Source: SP5GCR1 sp965199685
GTDB lineage: Bacteria > Pseudomonadota > Gammaproteobacteria > Poriferisulfidales > Oxydemutatoraceae
Reading direction: 5' to 3'
Assembly (NCBI GenBank): GCA_965199685.1
Contig: OZ241323.1
Location: 496,001 to 560,000, forward strand
DNA length: 64,000 bases
Part shown: piece after piece, positions 31,733 to 39,621 of the stretch
Layout of the letters: the number at the start of each line of letters is the position of its first letter
Numbering within the stretch: the first letter of the stretch is position 1
Notes under the pieces: generated by a model
Databases searched by the model: none
The model's input: the letters and a program-made list of their open reading frames with translations, nothing else
Told to the model about the DNA's origin: nothing
Position numbers and translations under genes: made by a program

Positions 31733-32155
31733 CATTGAGTTGTTCTTGCACAAGTTGAACCGCCATGCGCCATCAAATTTATGGAAACCACCGTAGGGGA
31801 GGGCTAACATGGGGCTGTTGAAAAAGTGTCTGCATTAGTACATTCCCCTCCTTTGGAGGGGTGGCAGGCGAAGCCTGACGGGGTGGTTGTGGTGGTTCTG
31901 CACTAGACAATTATCCCCTACGATGCATGGTGGTACTTTTTCAACAGCCTCACATGCCCTCCCGAAACGCGATGCGCTTGCACAAACAATCCATTCATCC
32001 ATCGCGTTTACGGTAACCATGATTTAATGGCGCATAGCGGTTGAGATGTTACAAGTACAATACTTTAGGGAGGGCATGTTAGCCCTCCCCTACAAATGTA
32101 GGTTACGTTGCGGTTCCGCATACCGTTTAACCACTACTAATTTTGAGTTAATAAG
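31733..32155. repeat. repeat-filled gap after mcrC
   Basis: No gene. Order: repeated phrase 'ttgcacaagttgaaccgccatgcg'-type (31745-31769), target palindrome left half, MITE (31810-31952), target right half, 'gcgcttgcacaaac', then an intact target palindrome at 32068-32089 (GGGAGGGC, ATGTTA, GCCCTCCC). Confidence 0.65.
31810..31952. repeat. complete 143-bp MITE related to the IS1182-like element
   Basis: Ends TGGGGCTGTTGAAAAAGT (31810-31827) and ACTTTTTCAACAGCCTCA (31935-31952) match the IS ends in 15 of 18 positions or better. Left flank GGGCTAACA and right flank CATGCCCTCCC are identical to those of the IS at 1682. The interior holds the 'cccctcc-ttt-ggaggggtggcaggcg' module and no gene, so it could move only with a transposase supplied in trans. 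Confidence 0.78.
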
Positions 32156-32425
32156 TTAATCGGATGTCGGTTGTTTGCCTCTATTCTTGAGGCGATCTCT
32201 GAGGTCCATAAAATCGTTGATGAGCTTCACGAGGAATAATACTATGGTTAGGGTCAAAAGAATCAACCCACCGACATAATAGATGGAATCTTTTATTATT
32301 AAATTTCCCGAAGCTACTGCCATCACGACACCTCCCAATATTATTAGTAGTATGAGTTCGGCTAAGCTAGCGTTCTCTTTCCATGTTGCCGATTGAAATC
32401 GATCAGAATCTACCGAGACAGTCAT
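32156..32425 (-). CDS. small two-helix membrane protein
   Basis: The 89-residue protein has two hydrophobic helices (LAELILLIILGGVVMAVAS and YYVGGLILLTLTIVLFLVKL) joined by a short loop, and a basic, polar C-terminus (RDRLKNRGKQPTSD). I recognise no family. It lies downstream of copB on the same strand, about 65 bp away, so it may or may not belong to the copper operon. Confidence 0.55.
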   Translation of the reverse strand: MTVSVDSDRFQSATWKENASLAELILLIILGGVVMAVASGNLIIKDSIYYVGGLILLTLTIVLFLVKLINDFMDLRDRLKNRGKQPTSD

Positions 32426-32489
32426 ATTAAATCTTCCTCAGAGTGTTATCAAATAAAAGGATCATAACACAAGACATTACCCACAGTCG

Positions 32490-33218
32490 CTAGAACAAAA
32501 GACGAAGGCCAAGGGTGCCGATCAAAGCACCGCTGTCTTCGTCGTTGCGCCGGGCAATAGACGATGTCTCCCCAAGTTTGCGTTCGTATTTAACCTCCAA
32601 GTAGGGTGCAACAGAACGAGTAATCTCGTAGCGTGTTTGTAAGCCGAGTTCAATACTTGAAAAACCCGCACCTATGTCTAGTTCCGACACATCTTGTGCG
32701 TGGAGTTCTACTTCAAAATAAGGTTCCGCAATGAGTCTTTGCGTGAACAAAAGCTCCTTTTCTTGTCGCAGGCGAGCACTGATGTCGCCGTCTTCACTAA
32801 CAAACAAGTGTGCTTCGGTCTCAAAGGAATAGGGTGCCAATCCGTCAAAGCCGACCACTGCATAAGTCAATGAATGGGGCTGGGTATCGTGCCTCACGCC
32901 AACTTGAAGGTCCCAAAAGTTAGTGATATTGCGGCTATACATTACCCAAAACTCGGCTTGTTCAGTTTCACTATCGCTACGCTCGCCTTCAGATTTAAGC
33001 CATAGTTTATTTTCGTCGGTGCCGATCCAGCCGTCAAAATCCCAGTCGGAAAAATTACTGCCATCATCAGTTACACCAATGCCTATCTCCAAATCAAAGG
33101 CATGGAATATGGTGCTGCCGCCGTGAGTGTAATCGGCATGAACCAAAGGAAAAGATAAAATCATCGCCAAACCGGCGAGGTTTATATGTTTAACAAACAT
33201 CGTTTTATAGCGAGGCAT
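32490..33218 (-). CDS. copB: copper resistance protein CopB (outer membrane)
   Basis: I start at ATG 33218, inside the end of copA; ATG 33200 (MFVKHINLAG) is equally possible and gives a cleaner signal peptide (LAGLAMILSFPLVHA). The mature part has the CopB pattern: HAFDLEIGIG, WDFDGWIGTDENKLWLKSEGE, QAEFWVMYSRNITNFWDLQVGVRHD, and a C-terminal LIGTLGLRLLF ending in Phe, i.e. a beta-barrel. It lacks the long Met-rich N-terminal region of Pseudomonas CopB. It partners CopA in copper sequestration or export at the outer membrane. Confidence 0.85.
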   Translation of the reverse strand: MPRYKTMFVKHINLAGLAMILSFPLVHADYTHGGSTIFHAFDLEIGIGVTDDGSNFSDWDFDGWIGTDENKLWLKSEGERSDSETEQAEFWVMYSRNITNFWDLQVGVRHDTQPHSLTYAVVGFDGLAPYSFETEAHLFVSEDGDISARLRQEKELLFTQRLIAEPYFEVELHAQDVSELDIGAGFSSIELGLQTRYEITRSVAPYLEVKYERKLGETSSIARRNDEDSGALIGTLGLRLLF

Positions 33219-34977
33219 CGCTCGCTTGGTGGAGCGAGTGATGTTTCTCTTCTTGTGTCTTGGGTGAATAAGGTTTAGCCGGCACTTTAGCCGGATCCAG
33301 TTTGGCAACGATAACTTTGTTAAACATGCCTGCCCTTTGATGATACAGAAGATGACAATGAAATGCCCATTCGCCAGCTTCGTTTGCAGTGAGCAATGCA
33401 GAATAGGTATCCCCTGGTGCCACATTCACGGTATGCTTGTTAGGGAGTTTGGATATCGGTTGCCCGTTTTCCAACTGCACGAACATACCGTGCAGATGCA
33501 TCGGATGCGCCATCATCGTATCGTTGACAAAAGTTATGCGGACGCGTTCCCCGTATTCCAATTGTATCGGTCCGGCATCTTCATATTTTTTGCCGTTCAG
33601 TGTCCATATATAACGTTCCATATTGCCGCCCAAGCGCACGATAATTTCTCGCCCCGGCAATCGCTGATCTTTCTGAATACCGTAATAGCGTAGGTCTTTA
33701 TATGACAATGCCTTATGTCCTTTGAGGGTATCTGCGTCAGCCCATCCACTGCCCGGAGTGCCAGTATCAAAGTCGTTGCCCGGCGGATGATACATGTCGT
33801 GTTCCTTGTGCGCTTCGTGTTCTGCGTGATCCATGTTTTTTGCAGAGTGCTTACTATGATCCATATTTTCCGCCATATTGTGTTGGCTATGATCCATGCC
33901 GGACATATGATGCATCTTATGTGCTACACCCATATCTGCCATTGTCAGCATAGTGCGTTTGCGTTGACGAGGAGGCTCTCCGCGCATTCCCTCGCGAGGT
34001 GCTAAAGTGGCTAGCGCAAAACCAGTTCTGTCAAGTGGTTCGGCAACGATGGTATAAGCCTTATCCTCTGACGGTTCAACGATTGCATCGTAAGTCTCCG
34101 CCACACCAAAGCGGAACTCGTCAACGACAACCGGTTCTATAGGCTGACCGTCAGTAGCCACCATCGTCATTTGTAATCCCGGAATCCGCACATCGTAAAA
34201 AGACATTGCCGAAGCGTTGATAAAGCGCAACCTAATACGCTCGCCGGCTCTGAAAAGCCCAGTCCAGTTTTGCTTGGGTGTTTTGCCATTGACCAAAAAA
34301 GTATAATCACCGACATCAGTGAGATCAGTCGGCATCATCCGCATCCTGCCCCACATCTTGGCATTTTCCCATGCTTTGCCAAAACCTCGCTCCTCTGCAT
34401 CGGCAAAGAAATCACCGACGGTGCGCTGGGTATAAACATAGTATTCCGACGATTTTTTGAGGTTTGCCATAATCGTGTTGGCATCGTCTTCGTGGAAATC
34501 AGAAAACAAAATCACATAGCTGCGATCCGCCTTAATATGATCTTCGTCTTTGGGATGAATGACGATAGACCCATAAAGACCATCCTGCTCCTGCCCTTTA
34601 GAGTGGGCATGATACCAGTAAGTCCCGCTCTGCCGAACCTTAAAACGATAAGTAAATGTCTCGCCGGGTTTGATACCCGGAAAACCATTAAAATCTGGCA
34701 CGCCGTCCATTTGCGGAGGCACTAACAATCCGTGCCAATGAATGGAAGTATACTCATCCATCGTATTGCTAACATGAATAACCGCCTCTTCACCCTCATT
34801 GAATTGCAGGGTAGGGCCGGGGATACTCCCGTTGACAGTAACTCGCTTGAGTGGCTTCCCGGTGATATAAACCTGCTCTTTAGCAATGACCAAAGAATAC
34901 TCCCGTGTCTCGGCAAAGCACGGCAAAGCAATGAGCACCCCCGCTATTACCAATATACTCAATATGTATCTAACCAT
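33205..34977 (-). CDS. copA: multicopper oxidase CopA/PcoA
   Basis: The 590-residue periplasmic oxidase has a signal peptide (MVRYILSILVIAGVLIALPCFA). Copper ligands lie in HWHGLLVPPQMDG, YWYHAHSKGQ, HPMHLHGMFV and HCHLLYHQRAGM. Between about residues 355 and 400 is a Met/His-rich insertion (MHHMSGMDHSQHNM, MDHSKHSAKNMDH), typical of CopA and thought to hold extra Cu(I). It oxidises Cu(I) to the less toxic Cu(II). It is the first gene of copAB; a TATAAT lies on the minus strand at 35051-35056. Confidence 0.93.
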   Translation of the reverse strand: MVRYILSILVIAGVLIALPCFAETREYSLVIAKEQVYITGKPLKRVTVNGSIPGPTLQFNEGEEAVIHVSNTMDEYTSIHWHGLLVPPQMDGVPDFNGFPGIKPGETFTYRFKVRQSGTYWYHAHSKGQEQDGLYGSIVIHPKDEDHIKADRSYVILFSDFHEDDANTIMANLKKSSEYYVYTQRTVGDFFADAEERGFGKAWENAKMWGRMRMMPTDLTDVGDYTFLVNGKTPKQNWTGLFRAGERIRLRFINASAMSFYDVRIPGLQMTMVATDGQPIEPVVVDEFRFGVAETYDAIVEPSEDKAYTIVAEPLDRTGFALATLAPREGMRGEPPRQRKRTMLTMADMGVAHKMHHMSGMDHSQHNMAENMDHSKHSAKNMDHAEHEAHKEHDMYHPPGNDFDTGTPGSGWADADTLKGHKALSYKDLRYYGIQKDQRLPGREIIVRLGGNMERYIWTLNGKKYEDAGPIQLEYGERVRITFVNDTMMAHPMHLHGMFVQLENGQPISKLPNKHTVNVAPGDTYSALLTANEAGEWAFHCHLLYHQRAGMFNKVIVAKLDPAKVPAKPYSPKTQEEKHHSLHQASDASL

Positions 34978-35143
34978 AATCCAACCTCCGTTTAGTTGTC
35001 GGTAACATCTTTAGAGGGAGAGATCATCGAAAGAATGACCATGCTTTTTCATTATATACTATTTTTTCAGCGAGATACTGATGGCGAAGATAGCAAGCTC
35101 AGAGTTGTCAAACCGACCTAAGAATAGTCAATGGGTTATGGAT

Positions 35144-35196
35144 TATAATGCAGTTTAATAGCATAGTGCATCTGTAAGATAAAAAGGAGATATTTT
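35144..35196 (+). promoter_or_regulatory. -10 element and ribosome site of the DUF4268 gene
   Basis: TATAAT at 35144-35149 has no good -35 partner. AAAAAGGAGAT (about 35181-35191) is a strong ribosome site for the ATG at 35197. Confidence 0.4.
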
Positions 35197-36129
35197 ATGA
35201 TCGGAAGAATAGAAAAAGTTCCATTACGAGAAGTGTGGAAAAAGGAAGCTAAGGATTTTACGACATGGCTTTTTGAACATCTGGATATTATTGGCGAAGA
35301 ACTAGATATGGATTTAACGCCTGATGAAAAAGAAGCGAAAGCAGGTTCTTTTCTTGCGGATATTGTAGCTGAGGATGCTTCTGGACAAAAAGTTATTATT
35401 GAAAATCAGCTTGAGAAAACAGACCATGATCATTTGGGAAAAATTTTAACCTATGTTTCTAATTTAGAAGCTAAGATTGCTGTATGGGTTTCAAGTGACC
35501 CTCGACCTGAACATCAAGCTGCTATTGAATGGCTAAATGAAACAGGAAGTGATGTCCAATTTTATCTCGTGAAAATTGAGGCTCTTCGTATTGGCGATTC
35601 AGAACCAGCTGCCTATTTCAGCACCGTCACTGGACCTAGTGAAAAGACGAATATTGTTAGTGGCGAAAGAAAGGAGATGGCCGAAAGACATAAACTTCGG
35701 CTAGATTTTTGGCAAACTTTGCTTGAGAAAAGCAAAGAGAAAACAAATTTACATGCTAACATTTCCCCTAGTACTGGGCACTGGATCGGTGCAGGTTCTG
35801 GCGTTAGAGGTTTAACTTTTAATTATGTAACTACTTTCAAGGCTGGACAGGTAGAACTTTATATTGACCGTGGCAAGAATAGCGAAGATGAAAGTAAAAA
35901 GATATTTGATAAATTTCATTCAAAATGTTCGGAAATCGAGGGAGACTTTGGGGGCGAGTTAAATTGGGAACGCCTGGATAATCGTCGTGCGTGTAGAATT
36001 AGCAGGCGATTTGAGTATGCCGGATTAGGTGACTCTAATAAACGAGATAAATTACAGAATGATATGATTGATGCAATGATACGCTTGGAGAAAGCCCTAA
36101 AAGAGCATATTAAGAAACTAAAGCTGTAA
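35197..36129 (+). CDS. DUF4268 protein with nuclease-like N-terminal domain
   Basis: The 310-residue protein has an N-terminal domain with the PD-(D/E)xK-like pattern FLADIVAEDASGQKVIIENQ and HLGKILTYVSNLEAKIAVWVS, where ExQ replaces ExK, as in other DUF4268 proteins. A C-terminal domain follows (RLDFWQTLLEKSKE, WIGAGSGVRGLTFNYV, DRGKNSEDESKKIFDKFHS). The family is frequent beside restriction systems; its function is not settled. Here it stands just upstream of a PLD-type nuclease gene. Confidence 0.75.
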   Translation: MIGRIEKVPLREVWKKEAKDFTTWLFEHLDIIGEELDMDLTPDEKEAKAGSFLADIVAEDASGQKVIIENQLEKTDHDHLGKILTYVSNLEAKIAVWVSSDPRPEHQAAIEWLNETGSDVQFYLVKIEALRIGDSEPAAYFSTVTGPSEKTNIVSGERKEMAERHKLRLDFWQTLLEKSKEKTNLHANISPSTGHWIGAGSGVRGLTFNYVTTFKAGQVELYIDRGKNSEDESKKIFDKFHSKCSEIEGDFGGELNWERLDNRRACRISRRFEYAGLGDSNKRDKLQNDMIDAMIRLEKALKEHIKKLKL

Positions 36130-36352
36130 AATCTAAATACAGGTTTTCTATTTATTTAGATCAGTGAGGTAGACCGTGATGAAAAAGATACCAAGAGTAT
36201 CTCTGGCTGCCACGACCTCCGTGATGGTGTGCTAAGAAAAATAGTAGAGCATGAATTTATGGAGCGTAAATCAAACCAGCGCAATGCGTTGAACATAAAT
36301 TTACTTTTTAGGCAGTCTTAAATGAGGGAAAGTCAGAACTAGGAATATAAAG

Positions 36353-37486
36353 ATGGCTGAGCTTGAAATTATCCTTCAGGGATTAAGTCAGAATGATGAC
36401 CATGAAACGGTAGTCAATAAGCTACTAAAAACCCCCGCTATGGATGGTTTTTTATTTAGCCTTGCCTTTGCACGAGAAAATGGAGTCGATAGAATCAAAG
36501 ACAATTTAAGGAGTGTAGCGGATAAGTCAAAGGTGTTTATTGGTATCAGAAACGAGATTACTTCTGCACAGAGTATTTTGTCTTTATTGAAAATCGGGAT
36601 TAAGCCATATGTTGTAGATACAGCATCAAATAGCAAGATGTTTCATCCCAAAATATATGCAGCATACAGTGAAACTAGGGCGTTTGTGATATTAGGCAGT
36701 GCCAATTTAACATTTGGTGGCTTGAACCAAAACATAGAAGCGAGTTCGTTTATCAAGCTGGATAGAAGCCAACAGCCAGATGATGATTATCTTCAAAAGC
36801 TTGTCACGACGATTACCCGGCTTCCAGAGACATATCCCAACCATGTATTTCAAATTATCACTCCTAGACAAGTTGTTGAACTACTACATGAGGGACGATT
36901 GGAGGATGAGCGTTTAACAAGATTATCCATAACCTATAAAACGCATGGTAACAAAATTAGAGATGGGTTAAAGCCAATACCAACATTTGAAAAAAGGAAA
37001 CCAAGTCAAAATAAAGTAACAAAGATCCGCAAAGAAAAAATAGCCGCTAACATGGGTATTTTAGTATGGGAAAGCAGTCCGCTTACAGGACGAAGTCTAA
37101 ATATCCCCCAAGGCTCAAGCACCAACGTAACAGGTGATATAAATCTAGGGAAAGGTTTAATGGAGGATATAGATTTTCAGCATTATTTTCGAGAAACGGT
37201 ATTCTCTGATTTGAATTGGAATACAAACGCTGAATCAGGAAGCCCACATCTTGAGCGTGCAACAATTAATGCCGAAATAGTGATCAAAAATATATCATAC
37301 GGAATTTATGAACTGGAAGTTACACATAATCCAAAAACTAATACGAGAAGCTATAAGCAGGGAAATGTCACGACTAAAATCAAGTGGGGTGAGGCAAGGA
37401 GTTTAATCGCAAATCGCGATCTGTTAGATCGCACACTGAGATTGTTTAAGAAAAACTCAACTGATTTTGTGATAGTGATTGATTAG
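36353..37486 (+). CDS. PLD-family restriction-type endonuclease
   Basis: The 377-residue protein has an N-terminal phospholipase-D-like nuclease domain with one HxK motif (His98, Lys100 in FHPKIY) and the partner motif GSANLTFGGLNQNIE (Ser116-Glu129). Such single-HKD enzymes (NgoFVII/BfiI type) act as metal-independent dimers. The C-terminal half (about 220-377) is probably the DNA-recognition part. It converges on the methyltransferase gene, and the two coding regions overlap tail to tail by 41 bp. Together they make a restriction-modification pair; the recognition site is unknown. Confidence 0.75.
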   Translation: MAELEIILQGLSQNDDHETVVNKLLKTPAMDGFLFSLAFARENGVDRIKDNLRSVADKSKVFIGIRNEITSAQSILSLLKIGIKPYVVDTASNSKMFHPKIYAAYSETRAFVILGSANLTFGGLNQNIEASSFIKLDRSQQPDDDYLQKLVTTITRLPETYPNHVFQIITPRQVVELLHEGRLEDERLTRLSITYKTHGNKIRDGLKPIPTFEKRKPSQNKVTKIRKEKIAANMGILVWESSPLTGRSLNIPQGSSTNVTGDINLGKGLMEDIDFQHYFRETVFSDLNWNTNAESGSPHLERATINAEIVIKNISYGIYELEVTHNPKTNTRSYKQGNVTTKIKWGEARSLIANRDLLDRTLRLFKKNSTDFVIVID

Positions 37487-39116
37487 TGGCACGGGATGTC
37501 CGTTGACGTCTGTTACGTAGTTTATCCCACGCTGTATGAAGACAGGCGATCTCATCTGGGCTTAAGCCCAAATCTCCTAATACTCTGCTATCCTGAAAGG
37601 CTAATACCTCACTTGATGAAGAGTTTCTTGTCATCTTGTCAAGGGTTTTCATTGCAGTACGAGTCTGTGTCGGAATAGGTATGTATAGCTTCTCAATCTC
37701 TGAGGGTACGAGCTCCAGTACTCCTCCGCCATAATGCCTACCTTCAAGTTCAGAGCTAAGCGCAGTAAGAGAGTTAATAAAACAGTAGACAAATTTCTTT
37801 GCATCAACATTTTTGGTTGTAATGCGATATGCAGTATCGGTAGTGTAAGCACCAACTTCGTTTAATATGAGCCGAGGCATATCATGGGCGCGTTTGAGCA
37901 TACCAACCTGAGTGGCATATACCGACGGTACTTTGAACCACGGTTTACGTGTTTTGCATTTGTAGCGTGTATGTAAATTTGCACTCTCTCCTAAGCGAAT
38001 ATATTTATGGGCACTATTAGAAAGTTCAGAAACATCGTTTACATCAAACCAAAGGAAATTAGATGGGAGGCCGGCATCAGAATTATCCTGATGCTGTTTC
38101 TCGTCATAGAGAATACCAGGGCAATGCTCACTTCTACCGAACATTGGGTGTGACCATTTTTCTAAATTATAGTTATGGACAGTTTCATCGTTTACCAAAA
38201 AAAACTTATTTGCCCCAGTTACAAGTCCAACATCAACTTCGGCAATGTCTGTAAATTGATGAACATTTTCACTGTTAATTACTCCCTCAAATAGGTCTAG
38301 TTCCTTCTTGGTTAATAGTGCCCTTGTCCACTTCCCTTCAACGGTCTTGCCATTGATAAGGTTGGTTTTATTAAAATAATCACTCGGGCTTTGACCTAAA
38401 AACGATTTCCCTTTAGTCTGGATAATGCCTAGTCCAGCACTATGTTCATTAATATTTCTCTTCTTTTCCGCAAGCAATAAGACAGCACCTTGTAATGTTC
38501 CATCAAACCAGATTTCCTCTGGATCAATAATGATTAGCTTCTTGCATTGTTGCCCGATATAAAACCGAAGGGATTGGGCATGAAGAACGTGCAATATCTC
38601 CGATGGCAGAACCATTGCCAGTCTTCCTCCAGAACGCAGCATTGACAGCGATGCAATAACGAAAGGAACCCAAGCATTAGTATGCTTGGTAAAGCGGAGA
38701 TTGTGTCGCTTAAAAATCTGCTCTGAAAATTCTTGATCTTTCTTTGATAAGTATTGGTATCTTATAAATGGAGGATTACCTACTACAGCATCATATTGGG
38801 AGTTTTTCTGTTGCGAAGTTAAATACCATTCTAAAAAGTCGGTACATATAACATTGATGCTCAAATTTTTGAGCATGCTTGATCTTTCTGCTGCGAGTTT
38901 GGCTTCTGTCCGATCAAGTTCTATTGCGGTAATTGAGGCATGCGCGGCAAGCGAAGCAGATAAAGATTCAAGAAATATCCCATCGCCGCAGCTAGGTTCC
39001 AGTATGGTTTCAGGGTTTGTCTCTGCAATCCATTTAGATAAATAGTGAGCCAAATCATAAGGGGTATAATAGCCCCCTCTTAGTTTTTGCGCAGATTCGT
39101 TTTCCTTGAAATTCAT
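37446..39116 (-). CDS. N6-adenine DNA methyltransferase
   Basis: The 556-residue protein has a class I SAM-dependent methyltransferase domain: YYTPYDLAHYLSKWI, motif I LEPSCGDGIF (40-48), motif IV NPPF (114-117), typical of N6-adenine methylation. The C-terminal half (about 270-510) resembles TaqI/Eco57I-type target recognition regions (KPWFKVPSVYAT, GRHYGGGVLELVPSEIEKLYIP). It should protect host DNA against the convergent nuclease. Its ATG overlaps the stop of the RHH-like gene (ATGA), so both are expressed together. Confidence 0.85.
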   Translation of the reverse strand: MNFKENESAQKLRGGYYTPYDLAHYLSKWIAETNPETILEPSCGDGIFLESLSASLAAHASITAIELDRTEAKLAAERSSMLKNLSINVICTDFLEWYLTSQQKNSQYDAVVGNPPFIRYQYLSKKDQEFSEQIFKRHNLRFTKHTNAWVPFVIASLSMLRSGGRLAMVLPSEILHVLHAQSLRFYIGQQCKKLIIIDPEEIWFDGTLQGAVLLLAEKKRNINEHSAGLGIIQTKGKSFLGQSPSDYFNKTNLINGKTVEGKWTRALLTKKELDLFEGVINSENVHQFTDIAEVDVGLVTGANKFFLVNDETVHNYNLEKWSHPMFGRSEHCPGILYDEKQHQDNSDAGLPSNFLWFDVNDVSELSNSAHKYIRLGESANLHTRYKCKTRKPWFKVPSVYATQVGMLKRAHDMPRLILNEVGAYTTDTAYRITTKNVDAKKFVYCFINSLTALSSELEGRHYGGGVLELVPSEIEKLYIPIPTQTRTAMKTLDKMTRNSSSSEVLAFQDSRVLGDLGLSPDEIACLHTAWDKLRNRRQRTSRATNQSLSQNQLSFS

Positions 39117-39322
39117 TTCTCACCACCAGTTTTGTTGTTTTGGCTTTTTTCTGGTGCATCATCAAAAAGGTAGAATTGTTTTCCGCCGTAAATAAGAGCC
39201 TGAGCCTCGCTAACAAACCATTCTTTCATAGTTTGCTGTCTGTTTTCTAGAGTGGTATAAAGCCGACGCTTCAATTCCGGATCTATTTCTAGTACTATCC
39301 TGCCTGATTTTCCTCGTGCCAT
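39113..39322 (-). CDS. small ribbon-helix-helix-like protein, probable controller
   Basis: The 69-residue protein reads MARGKSGRIVLEIDPELKRR then LYTTLENRQQTMKEWFVSEA. A short basic beta strand (RIVLEIDPELKRRLY) followed by two helices is the ribbon-helix-helix layout. It is coupled to the methyltransferase gene by an ATGA overlap. With a palindrome over its own transcription start it is a plausible autorepressor that sets methyltransferase expression. The family call is from pattern only. Confidence 0.6.
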   Translation of the reverse strand: MARGKSGRIVLEIDPELKRRLYTTLENRQQTMKEWFVSEAQALIYGGKQFYLFDDAPEKSQNNKTGGEK

Positions 39323-39343
39323 TAGTTGCTCATCCCATTGCTT

Positions 39344-39387
39344 ATGTTATATAACATGTATCATATAATACCAATTATCGAAGTCAA
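39344..39387 (-). promoter_or_regulatory. promoter and palindromic operator of the RHH-methyltransferase operon
   Basis: On the minus strand TTGACT (39382-39387) and TATGAT (39360-39365) are 16 nt apart. Directly downstream, over the expected start site, lies the perfect 14-bp palindrome ATGTTATATAACAT (39344-39357), the likely site for the RHH-like protein. Confidence 0.6.
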
Positions 39388-39431
39388 CCAAATAATGCGA
39401 CTTATATAGCAAAATGCACAAAAAATGGGGA

Positions 39432-39560
39432 TGATGGGGCTGTTGAAAAAGTACCTGTCATTACATGAATCCAATCGCTTGCGCCACTTGGTTTTGATTC
39501 CCATGAATTGGGTGGTGTACGATTTTATTTTTGCGGACGCAACGCGCTCAAGCGGACAGA
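39432..39560. repeat. MITE end and dispersed repeat upstream of the giant-protein locus
   Basis: GATGGGGCTGTTGAAAAAGT (about 39432-39451) is a MITE left end, followed by 'aatcgcttgcgccacttgg' and 'cgcaacgcg', phrases shared with 7346-7400 and other gaps. No right end is seen. Confidence 0.5.
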
Positions 39561-39584
39561 TATATTAAACTCTGATCTATTTGA

Positions 39585-39621
39585 TATAATGGGCAGAAAT
39601 AATTTTTCTACAGGAGATATT
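39585..39621 (+). promoter_or_regulatory. extended -10 promoter of giant-protein locus 1
   Basis: TGATATAAT (TATAAT at 39585-39590) is an extended -10 without a clear -35. The stretch from 'atctatttgatataat' to the ribosome site AGGAGATATT is nearly the same as that before locus 2 (53131-53176). Confidence 0.6.

Noticed and set aside
36160..36321. Open stretch before the PLD-type nuclease gene.
   Set aside because: There is no usable start codon, and part of it resembles dispersed repeat wording; at most a decayed fragment.
39344..39357. Palindrome ATGTTATATAACAT considered as a second Zur box.
   Set aside because: Its arms overlap three bases closer than in the true Zur box at 20032, and it fronts a restriction operon; an RHH controller site is more likely.
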